Shown here piece by piece: positions 10,966 to 22,851 of a DNA stretch of 64,000 nucleotides. Origin of the DNA: Theobroma cacao (Eukaryota > Streptophyta > Magnoliopsida > Malvales > Malvaceae); contig NC_030856.1 in assembly GCF_000208745.1 (NCBI RefSeq), forward strand, positions 10,319,874 through 10,383,873, written 5' to 3'. The notes beneath the pieces were generated by a model. That model was not told where the DNA came from. It saw only the letters and a list, made by a program, of their open reading frames with translations, and ran no database searches. Every line of letters begins with the position of its first letter. The stretch's first letter is position 1. A program made the position numbers and the translations under genes.

Positions 10966-12055
10966 CTACTTTGATCTCTGCCTCATCTTTCGGCGCTTCC
11001 TCTTCAGCCTCCTCATGCGCTTCTTCTTCCACTGAAATGCATACGAACATAAGCAAATTAATCCTAATAAAATGATATAATCAACTATAGACAGATACGA
11101 TAGTTAACATTTGATCCAAATGGCCCATATAGCAATTTATTCTAAAATGTAAAATTTCAAGTTTTTTTTTCAAAAGATATCAATGTGACAATAAAATTCC
11201 TTTGGGTAAAAGACTATTTCCAGTCCCTCAATTTAAGCCACAATTCCACTCCAATAAATGACAGAAAACTTATAGAAAATGACCAGTGCTCATCGTATTT
11301 AAGTTTACTAATGATAAATAAGTATAATCAAGATGCATACATCAGGTCAAACTAACCAACCCTTGTTGATTAAGTAAGCAAGGTCTTTCTTCCAATCGCC
11401 CCAACAGAATTACTAATCAAAAACTTATGAAGGAAGAATTTTACAAGTAATTTTAACAGCGATTGCCTCATATGTTAACCGCCACAAAAGAGTACAGTTC
11501 CCACCATGTAACTAATTAATCTTCCCCATTACATTTAATAGCACCTATGCCAACTAAAATCCAAGAACAGCATCTATATTGACAACGACAATATCAGCAA
11601 CATTTCAAATAGTTAACCCTTATCATCAGCAACATTTCCAAATAATTAACCCCTACCATCAATTTGGATAAAGTCAGCCAAATCGCCTTAGCTGAAGGCT
11701 TCTCTCACTAGCTTTCCTAATTTTTCCTAACTAGAAATTTTGGAGTTTGGGTTAACCTATTTATTGATAATCAAATGTTCCAAGTTCTGATACCCATTAC
11801 ACCTAAAAATAGCAAATAAGTAATCGTTTTGCCATGTTCTCTCGTATAACAAGCAGATCATAAACGCAATTATAAAACCCTAAAATATGCTAAAGATTAA
11901 ATACTAGAAATTAAACAACCAAAATCAAAGGAGGGGGTAAGCAAATTAATTTTCAAATGCAAATAATCTGGACAAACAAATCACAGAAAAAGTGACGAAA
12001 AGCTTAGTAACGCGAGATGAATCGCAGACATAGAGGAAATTACCTTGGCTCTCAT
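10966..12055 (-). CDS. RPL41: Ribosomal protein L41 (eL41), two coding exons
   Basis: The CDS is 25 codons in two pieces on the minus strand. Exon 1 is only 12 nt (12055-12044: ATG AGA GCC AAG, giving MRAK). It is followed by a GTAATT donor at 12043. The 1012-bp intron (12043-11032) ends in ATTTCAG. Exon 2 (11031-10966) reads WKKKRMRRLKRKRRKMRQRSK and stops at TAG (10968-10966). The joined product has the exact size and the extreme Arg/Lys composition of eukaryotic eL41, a peptide of the 60S ribosomal subunit that sits at the interface between the subunits. The splice sites keep the frame. The upstream promoter elements are those of plant ribosomal protein genes. It converges with the PPR gene. 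Nothing looks broken. Confidence 0.96.
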
Positions 12056-12145
12056 CTTGGATTAGCTCCTTTTACGATTGGCCGACGATCCCTACAGAAA
12101 GGAGACGAGATTACCTTGAGAATTCTGAGGAAGGGCTTCGTTCGT

Positions 12146-12176
12146 TATTTAAAGGCCCACGCTCTGGAAACCCTAA
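12146..12176 (-). promoter_or_regulatory. RPL41 promoter: telo-box, site II motif and TATA-like box
   Basis: Going upstream from the RPL41 ATG on the minus strand there is TTTAAATA (12153-12146), then TGGGCC (12159-12154, a site II element), then TTAGGGTTT (12176-12168, a telo-box). The telo-box plus site II pair is a known signature of plant genes for translation machinery and is linked to expression in dividing cells. The spacing puts the TATA-like box about 90 bp from the start codon, leaving room for a short 5' UTR. Confidence 0.75.
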
Positions 12177-12340
12177 TTCGTGTCCCATTTTGGGTTCACG
12201 TGTGCCGCAGGGTAATTTGGTTATTTCCCTTATCTCTTCATTGGTTTTTTTGGAATGTCATCATTTTTGTTATATAAAGAGTTTGAAAATCCAACTACAA
12301 CTTTCTTAAAGACTTTAAATTAGAATAATTTAAAATGCTT

Positions 12341-12637
12341 TGTATTATGAAATAAATCTTAAAATAACAAATAAAAATAACTTGAAATAATAATTAAAGA
12401 GAAGAAAGAAAGTGTTTAGGGGAGAGAAAAGAGATCTTATTGAAGTATATATCTTTACAAATGAAATGAAGGGGTTTATTTATAAGCTAACAACCCCTTG
12501 AATCATAGTACTAATCTAATTTTATTTAAGAGTTCAAATCATATTACATTTCTTGTATCTTGCCTATTAGGCTGTTTGACTTAGTTTGCTCTTCTTGGGT
12601 CATAATATAATAGACATTCACATATTTATTCATAACA
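12341..12637 (-). repeat. 3' LTR of the Ale-like copia element
   Basis: On the plus strand it runs from TGTATTATGAAATAAATC to ATTCATAACA. It matches 23811-24105 along its whole length with scattered substitutions. The element is on the minus strand, so this low-coordinate copy is the 3' LTR. On that strand it carries a TATAAATA promoter-like word near 12480. Confidence 0.85.
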
Positions 12638-15600
12638 CTCTCCTTTGAATATTCATTGTATTAAAAATATGCCTAGTTAAAACCTTGCAAGGAAAAAACC
12701 TCATGGGAAAAAATCTTAGTGAAGGAAAAAGAATACATAATTCTTTCAAGAATACGCTTATGAAATACTTCTTCATTAAAAACCTTATCAAGAAAAACCT
12801 AGTGGGAAAAACCTTGATGAAGAAAAAGAGTACAATGCGTATTATACTCTCTCTGATAACTGCATTATAAAGATCTTTAAAATGATACATTCCAACTTTT
12901 CAAATGTTGCAGTAAGAAGGGCTTTAATGAACAAATCTGCTAGGTTGTCACTTGACTAAATTTGTTGAACACTAATTTCACCATTTTCTTGAAGGTTATG
13001 AGTGAAGAAGAATTTTGACGAAATATGTTTTGTTCGATCGCCTTTAATGTATCATTCATTTAACTGTGCTATGCAAGCAATATTATTCTCATATAACATT
13101 GTTGGAATTTTCTTCTCGGTTGACATGCCACACATTTCTCAAATATATTAAGTTACATATCTTAACCAGACACATTCATAACTTGCTCATGAGTTGCTAA
13201 AATTTTTGCATGACTAGAAGAAGTAGCAATTATAGTTTGCTTTATAAAATGTCATAAAATAGCCATACCTCAATATGTGAACAAATAACCTGTTTGGGAC
13301 CGAGCTTTGTGTGGATCATATGAATATTCTGCATCTGCATAACTAATTAAATTTTATTTTGATGCATTTGAATTATATAAGCCATATCCATTGTTCCTCA
13401 GAGATATCAAAGTATATGTTTAATTTCATTCCAATGTTTTCGAGTTGGAAAAGAACTATATCTTGCTAACAAATTCACAGCAATTGCTATATCAAGTCAT
13501 GTATTGCTAACAAGATACATTAATACTCCAATTTCAATAAAATATGGTACTTCAGGACCATGAAGTTCTTTATTATCCTCACGAGGTCGGACAATGTCTT
13601 TTTTTTAACATCTAATGACCTTACAACCATTGGTGAACCCAATGGATATACTTTCTCCATATAAAATAATTTTAGCATTTTTGTGATATAATTTGATTGA
13701 TGGATAAAAATTCTTTTTGCCAAGTGTTCAATCTAAACACCCACACAAAACTTTATTTTTTCAAGGTTTTTCATCTCAAATTCTCTCTTTAAGTAATCCA
13801 CGGCTTTTGATAACTCTTCAGGAGTTTCAATAATGTTCAAGTCATCAACATAAACAACAATTATAATAAATTCATATCTAAACCCCTTTTATAAAATACA
13901 TGGGCATATAGGATTATTACTATAACCTTCTTTCAATAAATTTGCACTAAAGGGATTATACTACATGTGTCTAGATTGCTTTAATCCATATAAAGATTTA
14001 TTTAATTTAATCGAATAAATTTATCGGGAATTCAAATTTTGTGCTTCAGGAAACTTAAATCCTTCAAGGATTTTTATATAGATATCGATATCAAAAGAGC
14101 CATATAAATAGGCTATAGCTACACTCATTAGACGCATTTTCATTTTCTCATTTATTGTCAGACTAGTTAATATAGAATTGTAATTATGTCCACCACAGAG
14201 AATATCTCTTTTTATATTTAATACCAGATTTTTTGGTAAAACATTATGCGATAAGCCGTGCTTTATATCTAATAATCTTATTTTTCTCATTTCATATTCA
14301 CACAAATACCCGTTTATATCTCATTAGTTTTACATCATTTGATGTACGGACTACAAGTTAAAAAACTTCACGTTTTGCAATTAAATTCAATTCCACTTTG
14401 ATTGCGTCTTTCCACATTGGCCAATAATTTATATAAGTTCAAGATCATCGTTTTTCTTTTATAATAGTGAGCTCTATATTATATACAAAATATCGTCGAC
14501 GTTTATTTACCAGTTTCATTTTTTTCCATCATGACATAATTGATTGAGATCTCTTCATTTTCAATGATTTTAGGTACCTGAATTTCTTCTGAAATTTTTC
14601 TCAATTATATCAGGTGTCTCTTCTAAAGTTTCTACTTCCTCTTTTTGACCATCTTAAATATTTGCTCATTTTCTTTTTCGAGAATTTTATCTTTGGAACC
14701 GATTGATTTCCACATTTCTGGCATGCCTTGTTCTACAGGGACATCAATGCCAATAGGAGCATTTGCAGCTGGTATGTAAGATTTAGTTATTCCCTTTAGG
14801 TCAATAAATACATCTAACAACTAATTTACTATATTTTGCAAAATAATTATATTTTGAACTTCAAGTTCATATTGCTTTGTGCGATTATCAAAACTAGATA
14901 ATGATAATTCACTCTAAGAAATTTCCTCTTTAAGCTACTTATTTTCTCCCTTTAATCTTGAAAAAATTGTTTCATCAAAATAACAATTGACAAACTTTGT
15001 CATGAATAAATCTCCCATCGATAATTCTAAATATTTAATTACAAATGGAGATTTGTAACCAACATATATTCCTAACCTCTTTGAGGACCCATCTTTGTGC
15101 GTTGTGGTGGAGCAATTGAAACATATACCGCACATCCAAAAAATTCTTAGATGGAAAATATTTGGTTCCTAACCATAAACCAATTGTATAAGGAGAATTT
15201 ATAATAACTCGTTTGGCCTGATGCATACAAATGCTGCTGCATCCAAAATGGCATGCCTCCAAGTCAACATTGGGAGTTTGAATTTCATAAGCTTGCAATT
15301 AGTTGGAAGTGTTTAATAAATAATTCTGCTAAACCATTTATGTATAAATATAAACAACAGGTTGTTCAATAATTATTCCAACCAATATGCAATATTAAAG
15401 GCTTGAGATGTATATCCACCAGCATTATCAAGACAAATAATCTTGATTACATAACCAGGAAAATGTGCTTGAAATGAATGGTTGCAAATGCCAAATTGCA
15501 AGTTATAATAAGCAAACATGTGACTATCTAGTCGATGCATCGATTAAAACCATAAAATATCTAAATGGTTCACAAGATGGATGTATGAATCCACGTATAA

Positions 15601-15979
15601 CCTTGAATATTATTCAAAAACGTAGGAAATTCAATCCCAACTTTAGTTGGTGGTAGCCTTATAATTTATTTGCCTTCAGAGCAAACAGCACATAAAATTC
15701 ATAAGATTGAAAAATCTTCTGGTTTTTCAATAAATGATAAATTTTCAATCATTTTTTTTTGCATCATTATTGATCCAGGATGGTCCAATCGATCATGTCA
15801 AACATTAAAATCATTAGTAAACTTCTAGTTTACTATGAGTTTCAATTATTCTAATAATTGTATAGTTTAATTTTGAGAACAAAGTGAGTAATTTTTTTTT
15901 TCAGCATACACTTTCTACTTGAGATAATAGATGTAATATAGAGGTATTAAATGTCTCTTTCATTCATTGTCTCAATATG
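12638..15979 (-). pseudogene. Copia pol remnant: integrase, reverse transcriptase, RNase H
   Basis: Minus-strand fragments in shifted frames include a PRIPFE-type integrase tail near 15000-15300 and the RT catalytic YVDD at about 13840. The conserved RT C-terminal stretch with FIHQSNYITKMLKLF lies at 13650-13715. In-frame stops occur every few dozen codons. The fragment is cut on its upstream side by the solo LTR at 15985. Confidence 0.75.
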
Positions 15980-16679
15980 ACATCTGTCACAGCCCAAATT
16001 TCGAGCTATGATCGGCGGATGGGCCCAATGGGCACAGCCCACTAAGCCCAAGCAAGCCTTTTTATGCAAACCCGATCATCATTCCCAACCATCATTTCTA
16101 AAACCACATATTGAAATTCTGAACTAAAAATAATTCAGTAATATTCTATAGTGACCCAAAACTCACAATTTTATTATGTTAAAATAATGTCACCCGTTTG
16201 CCAACTCATAATGTCGGTAATCAAATATACATAATTGATTTTTAACATTAATCTCAGTGGTCTTCATTACTTATACATGTACACAAGCATAAGACTCTTG
16301 ACCATCAGCGGAGTGACTGTGGGTGAAGGTATAGCTACTGAGATGCCATAGTACCTACCAAGAAGGCGAGCATATGTGTGCGACTCAATCTAGGTCCCAA
16401 CTGCCTCCAAATCTGAAAGCATGAATTTTAAAAAAAACGTGAATATAAAACTCAGTGAGTGAACATAAGAAGGGAACAAGCAATCGATAGAAGGAATTTG
16501 AAAATCATGATGCACTTGTTTCAAAAATAATGCAATTGATTTAATTTCTTACTAAAAACCCCTCATTTCAAACTTTGATCAATAACCTCATAGTGTTGCA
16601 AAAACCCATGATCAATCCATGAAGTTAAATGGGTGAAAAATATGTCAAAATCAAGCAAGGTAGCAAGCATGATAGCAAG

Positions 16680-16960
16680 TTTCTCGCTGCAGCGAGAAAT
16701 AGTCTCAATTTGCATATATTTTAGTTTTTCTATCATATATCCCACTAAAGAAGTCCAATTGACCTGGTTTTTAGACCATTAGAAAGCTAAGAGGTAAGGC
16801 TACAACTTTTATGTTTACCACTTTTCCTAGTTCTGAGAGGAATGTGGTCAAAATCTTTATCTAAGTGAAAGCACTGCACCAGAACCCGAGAGTTTCTCGC
16901 TGCAGCGAGAATCAGGCCAATGTGACCCTCAAAACCAGAAAGTTTCTCACTGCAGGGAAA
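16680..16960. repeat. Perfect CTGCAG-centred palindromes within the solo LTR
   Basis: tttctcgctgcagcgagaaa at 16680-16699 is a perfect 20-bp palindrome. The 18-bp core recurs at 16894-16911, and a degraded copy lies at about 16943-16960. The separation is about 213 and then 49 bp. Each could form a hairpin in RNA or single-stranded DNA. Confidence 0.8.
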
Positions 16961-17113
16961 ATGAATCTTGCTACAATGAGAAACAGAGCATTTTAAGTGA
17001 AATGGGTCTTGTTACATCAAAAGCCATTTTATTGTTAAAATGAAAAGCAATTTGGGAGCAATTAACAACACCAACACACAACACAATCACAATTATTTTC
17101 ATAAACTTTCTAT

Positions 17114-17153
<40 letters not shown>

Positions 17154-17346
17154 NNNNNNNNNNNNNNNNNNNNNNNNNNNNNNNNNNNNNNNNNNNNNNN
17201 NNNNNNNNNNNNNNNNNNNNNNNNNNNNNNNNNNNNNNNNNNNNNNNNNNNNNNNNNNNNNNNNNNNNNNNNNNNNNNNNNNNNNNNNNNNNNNNNNNNN
17301 NNNNNNNNNNNNNNNNNNNNNNNNNNNNNNNNNNNNNNNNNNNNNN
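17154..17346. other. Assembly gap (193 N) beside a (TA)n microsatellite
   Basis: The N run is preceded by a (TA)n tract from 17117. Open frames drawn across it are artefacts. The real length of the missing DNA is unknown. Confidence 0.98.
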
Positions 17347-18757
17347 CTATCATCATCATGTGTGCACTCCCTACTCGCACACTTCAACATCATCACACAA
17401 CATTATTCATCAATACAAAACATATATTCATATATATACCTACCAACATAATATAGAAGCACATGGATTCATCCTTTTACACATTTCACATTTTTCACAG
17501 CATCAAAACATTTTATCAAGGGCTTGTTCCCTGACACACATTTTTAAACAAAAGTTGAAAAAATCATTCAAATGTTCATTCAAATATATTACATTTTCCA
17601 AAGAAATTTTGAAATGCAAGTTCACTCACCAGTCTTGTTAATTCCTTTGCTTGACTCTAACCTCAACTAATACTCCAAATGGACATGTGAGGCCTGGTTG
17701 GAACCTATACACACACAACATCACAACCAACCCAAATTGGCATTAATATAATTCAAAAGCTCTTTCCTAATCAAGTTCCACTAGTTATACCTAACTAGCT
17801 TCCAATTGCCATTAAATGGCTAGTTATTCACACTACTCTAGTCGCCCTAAGAGTGAATAAACAACCTCAATGATAAAACACTCACAAACCCCATTGTTAG
17901 CCATTATCAACAACTAAAGAAATTTAACCCTAACTTATATTCACTTTGATGGTCTTTGTAGTTGAATTCTCTTTCAAAATTCTTCAAGCTAACAAGGGAA
18001 ATCACACACTCTCTCTCTACATGTCCAGCTAGTGAGAGGAAGATGAAAGTAAGACTTTTTTAAGGGTTTTAAGGTGAGAGAGTGAAAGAGCACAAAAGGT
18101 TCTATGAACAAGTGCTCAAAAGCATGAAATTGAAGCTAGAGAGAGAAAGCTATGGAAGCTTTAAGGGAGGCTCCCATGGAGATGAAGAAACGTGAGAGGG
18201 TAAAGGAAGAAGAAATTGCTAGAAGCTGCTGAAAATTGTTGGAGCTTTAGATATTTATATCTAAAGTTTATCCATTTCTCACTTAAATTACCAAAATGCC
18301 CTTAACATGGTGACTTTGTCTTCCTCTCATCCTTTGTGCAACCTTTTACTCTTTTGACACTAGGGAAAGGTCCATAATAGTCTAGAAATACTCAGGTTCA
18401 CGAAAACATAAAAATTTAGACTCGAGATGCAAAATGACCATTTTGCCCCTACCGTAAAAATTATCATTATTTTTATCTTCTTCATTTATTTACCATCATA
18501 AACATCATTCATTCATTCCTTAGGCCTATTTAGACCTTAATAGCATCAAAAAAACCCACTCGTAGGAGCTCACCAAGAGAAATTACGAAATTACCCCTGG
18601 TCCGCATTATCGCGTCTACTTCTAGTTATGTGTCTATGGAGATCGAGATTTCACAGGTTCACTTCTGGATTACCCTTTTTTAACTCGGTAATTAACCTCA
18701 ATTGACATCCGTAAACTTTATTAGCCACCGTATCAAAATATGGGGTATTACAACATC

Positions 18758-20187
18758 TATTCAGACGAATATTTTTAAAACTTAATAAACGTCTTTGAGA
18801 CTTAATAAAAAATAATACATCCTCAAAGTAGTAAAATATTAGCTCTTTTGGAGCCTTCAATTAATCTTGTACTACCAAATATTGAATTGACATTGGTTTT
18901 TTTTTGTTGTCAAGTAGGAAAAATATTTCTTGTCTTTAAATATAATATGTGTTATAGTAATGTCTGCTAAACATATATTTACATTATTGATTTTAGATCC
19001 AACAAGCTAACTATCTATATTTTCTTCAATAAAATAAAATATATACAATAAAGAAATTTACAAGTTAACATGAAATAACATTAAATATATAATTAAAACA
19101 CATAATAAGAACATATCATTTAAATATAATGAAAACATATTAAAGCATCTTTCTGATATAGTTATACTGAATATACCAATTATTATTAAGTTCATTCTCA
19201 GATATTCCCATTACTAATTAAATTATCAATTCCTTTTACAGGACAAGAAAATCAACCATGAATATTTTCATTACCAATCATATAATCAATTCCTCTTTCA
19301 GGGTGGACAAAAATCTTGATGTGCTATATCAACTTGGCCATGATTAAAATCATCACAAGATGTTGTAGTTTTCGGTGATGCTTGATACAATTCAAGATGT
19401 ACAATAGGTACGTAACCAATGATATTTCATGCCACATCAATGACAATATGTTTTCTATATTCCTCATTTTTATCATTTTGTATTTTCATTATTCATCCAC
19501 TTTTGGTGGGTTAAAAGTATTCATCCACTTTTTGATGGGTTATTCATTTCTGGTGAGTAGTGGGTTACGGTATTCATCCACTTCTGGTGGTAAAAATTAT
19601 CCATCTACTTTTGGTGGTAAAAATTATCCATCTACTTTTGGTGGCAAAATTATCCATCCACTTCTGGTGGTAAAATTATCCTTAGATTCTAATAGTAAAA
19701 TTATCCATTTACTTCTGATGGTAAAATTATTCTTAGATTCTGATAGTAAAATTATTATCCATGATCATAATTATTAAATGATGTGGCATTCACTTCAGGG
19801 AATAGATAGACTCATGAAGATAGATTTATGACCATGACCATAATTATTAAATGATGTTGCATTCACTTCAGGGAATAGATAAATTTATAATAATTTTTTT
19901 TAGTAACTCGTTTATCACATTCACTTCAGGGAATGGACATTATGATTTTTCATTAATAGTTATATAATAGCAAATTCACTTTCCAATCAAGGTACAGAAT
20001 ATAATATATACTATATGATAGTAAAATTCATATTAAAGTTGATTCTTAGAGAATGAAAATATTAAAGAGATATCAAGTCACTTACTTGATTTATTACAAC
20101 CAAAACAATTAAAGATCAACCATTGAAATTCTTTCAAAGCTTGGAGATGATGAAAACAAAATAATAGCAACACTTACTTGATTTACT
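18758..20187 (-). pseudogene. Copia gag/protease remnant and leader
   Basis: On the minus strand, downstream of the leader, lies broken gag sequence with PEVNATSFNNYGHGH (twice in partial form at 19790-19870). Next come a minisatellite-like stretch and then text resembling the region just past the gag zinc knuckle of Ale elements. The leader part near 20040-20187 carries a duplicated segment (TTTTGTTTTCATCATCT...) that is also present at 23703-23800 and at 28400-28500. Confidence 0.65.
19483..19765. repeat. Minisatellite of about 24-27 bp in copia gag
   Basis: The unit ttatccatccacttctggtg plus 'gtaaaa' is repeated about ten times, with variants such as ccttagattctaatag. On the coding (minus) strand the unit reads PPEVDG/LPPKVDG-like words, close to the PEVNAT gag motif just upstream. 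It probably arose by expansion of that coding segment. Confidence 0.75.
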
Positions 20188-20192
20188 AAAAC

Positions 20193-22812
20193 TGTCATGA
20201 CCCGAAACTCCCCTCGAGCCCGTGACAATCGTCGCGGTGGCCCGATGGGCACTCATATCTTGGTATGCCAACCGAAACTCCGTAAAGCTTAATATCAGTT
20301 TCTCATTTCCTCGGTGAGTAACCTTTGCCAAATATTATGTTATAAAGGATTTTGAGCTATTTTCAACTTAAAACAGATAAAATAAAAGTTTTCGTCTCAC
20401 AGGGGCATTTTGGTTATTTTTCACTAAAAGTTTCGAAACCAGTTGAAAACGTAGTAAGTACGTACCAATCGCATAATTCACATTCAAAAATAAGTTTAAG
20501 CATCTAAAACCTTTATTTAAAATGAAATTATAATTATTTGAATATAATAAGAAGATAAAACAAAGTATTCAATAAAATATTTTATTTTCTTAGAAACAGT
20601 AATTTTAGAGTTATACGTAAATACTTTTTGAAACGTAAAAACAAAATAAATTCGTCATATTGTAGCACAATAAACTATTAAATTTACAATATCAAGTGGG
20701 CCCATAATAACCAGAATTAAAGAAACTATGAACCTACAGTTTGGGAGACGCAAATCCAATGGAAATCCCTCGATGGAACCAGCTATCTATAGCCTACTCT
20801 GAGCCTCAAATGGGTGGAAATGAGGATGGTGAGATTATAAAATCCCAATGAGTAAACAAACATCATCATAAACATCTAGAGTTCAGTACATGGAGACAAT
20901 AAAGTAAATCATCGTAAATTGGGTCACATTATTAGAACACATTTCATTCAAAATACGTAAGGAGGCTTATGAATCTCATAAAACCAGGCTTGTGCTATAA
21001 ATCCATCCTCGGGGACACCTTGATCAGAGGCATCCTACCGAGACCGCCAAGGCTGTTAAAAATTTACATTTCGCATAAAACACATTTTTCGTTCGACATC
21101 ACAGCCGTTCCTTGGTGTTGGCTGAGTTCACCATCACGTGGTGGTTTGGCGTGAAGTGAACTCAAATATCACCTCAGGAGTTACCCTACGCGCCTCTACA
21201 ACCAAAGTGAGCACATATAAACGGGGTTACTGTGCCTCTCTCATAGGCTGGTCCACTGAACCCGCCTACTGCAGCAAGCTAATAATTATCCCACCAATCA
21301 ATAAAATTCAGTAACATGATATGACAATTATTGTAATTCACAGCCTTTCAAGGCAAACAAACAATCCGTATTTCAATACAATTGCCAACCAGCCAATCAT
21401 GCCCGATTTATCATAAGCCAATCAATTTAACAATCAAATTGCAACAAATAGCAGTCTCTCTGTACTCTATTTTTCAAAATCATTATTAATTTCAAAACAA
21501 TTTATAAATTAATTTCATTGAAACACATTTATTCATAAAATATGAAAATTTACCTTTTTAAATCCATTTTTCCATAGAATTCATGAAATCATCTAAAAAC
21601 CACCCTAGATAATTAAAATGACAGCAAATTTACTCACCTCACAATAACGAGATTTCTATGTCGCTATTGATTCGTATACGTGTATAATTATACCTAATTG
21701 CCCGTCACCTACTTCGTTCAACACGCTTTCCTAGCAACCATTTAAATTCAATACATTTAATGAATCAATTCTACTTTTCTCTCTCTCATTCTATCATAAA
21801 TCCACTCACCTAATTCATATCTTAATATATTTTTACTATAATTAATTGCATCCTTCGTTCACATAATTCTTTAGAGTATTAACACCGGTAACTTATTTAT
21901 GGTATTAAGTGCCTATTTCAACCTTCTAAGCAACTTAAATTTACTTCATATCACTAACTAACCAATGCATAATTAAATAAAATAAACTAGCCTCCATATA
22001 GTCCAATTTCACAATAAATCATGGAGAAGAGTAAAGAATTTTACCCAATTAAGCTAGGTTGGCCCAAATCTCCACATTCCTTTTCTTTTCAATTTTTTTC
22101 TTCCTTTGTTGTTTTTGGACTCTTATTCATGGACTTCTCCCATTTCTTTTTAATTAGGTCATGCCCATTCTTCCTTTATTAGGCCATGTCCAATTTTCTA
22201 TCTTGTTATTTTCTTTTCCTTTCTTTTCTTTTCTTTTCTTTTCTTTTCTTTCTTTCTTTCTCTCCCACCGTCCAACAGCCCTTGTTGTCTTCCTTTTTCT
22301 TCTCTTCACATGCACAAACCGTCCCACTCTCTTCCTTTCTCTCCCTCTCACCACCGGTCACCCTTTCTTGCCTTTCAACTTTTAATTTTTCAGTAGCTAA
22401 GGCTACTTATTTTTGCTTCAAAATCAGCAGCTATGCTACTCTGTTTTTCCTTAAAATTTTAACAGCTAAGCTGCACCTTTCCCTCCAAAAATTTACAGCC
22501 AAAACAACAACAATTAATAATCAAAACANNNNNNNNNNNNNNNNNNNNNNNNNNNNNNNNNNNNNNNNNNNNNNNNNNNNNNNNNNNNNNNNNNNNNNNN
22601 NNNNNNNNNNNNNNNNNNNNNNNNNNNNNNNNNNNNNNNNNNNNNNNNNNNNNNNNNNNNNNNNNNNNNNNNNNNNNNNNNNNNNNNNNNNNNNNNNNNN
22701 NNNNNNNNNNNNNNNNNNNNNNNNNNNNNNNNNNNNNNNNNNNNNNNNNNNNNNNNNNNNNNNNNNNNNNNNNNNNNNNNNNNNNNNNNNNNNNNNNNNN
22801 NNNNNNNNNNNN

Positions 22813-22851
<39 letters not shown>

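Larger units (their letters stand above)
15985..18752 (+). mobile_element. Long solo LTR (gypsy, Tekay-like) with perfect 5-bp target duplication
   Basis: It starts TGTCACAGCCCAAATTTCG and ends ATGGGGTATTACA, and ACATC flanks it on both sides (15980-15984 and 18753-18757). No gag or pol lies between, so this is a single LTR left by LTR-LTR recombination. Apparent length is 2768 bp including 193 N, so the true length is uncertain. Its last 60 bp match the end of the LTR at 20193-23702, so both belong to related families. It splits the copia pol. Confidence 0.88.

Noticed and set aside
11032..12043. Possible box C/D snoRNA in the RPL41 intron (TGATGA near 11630, minus)
   Set aside because: No proper C box (RUGAUGA) with a paired D box and terminal stem at a fitting distance was seen.
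12080..12115. Small intron-like GTAATC...CTGTAG in the RPL41 5' UTR
   Set aside because: Only about 23 bp between donor and acceptor, too short for a plant intron.
12017..12277. 86-codon plus-strand ORF near RPL41
   Set aside because: It is antisense to exon 1 and the promoter of RPL41; its wording matches no family.
16971..17456. Open frames across the first N gap on both strands
   Set aside because: They consist of translated N and (TA)n giving YIYIYI; no real coding sequence.
19382..19777. 131-codon plus-strand ORF with repeated YPSTFGGKN
   Set aside because: It is the wrong strand of the copia gag minisatellite; the repeats come from the DNA repeat.
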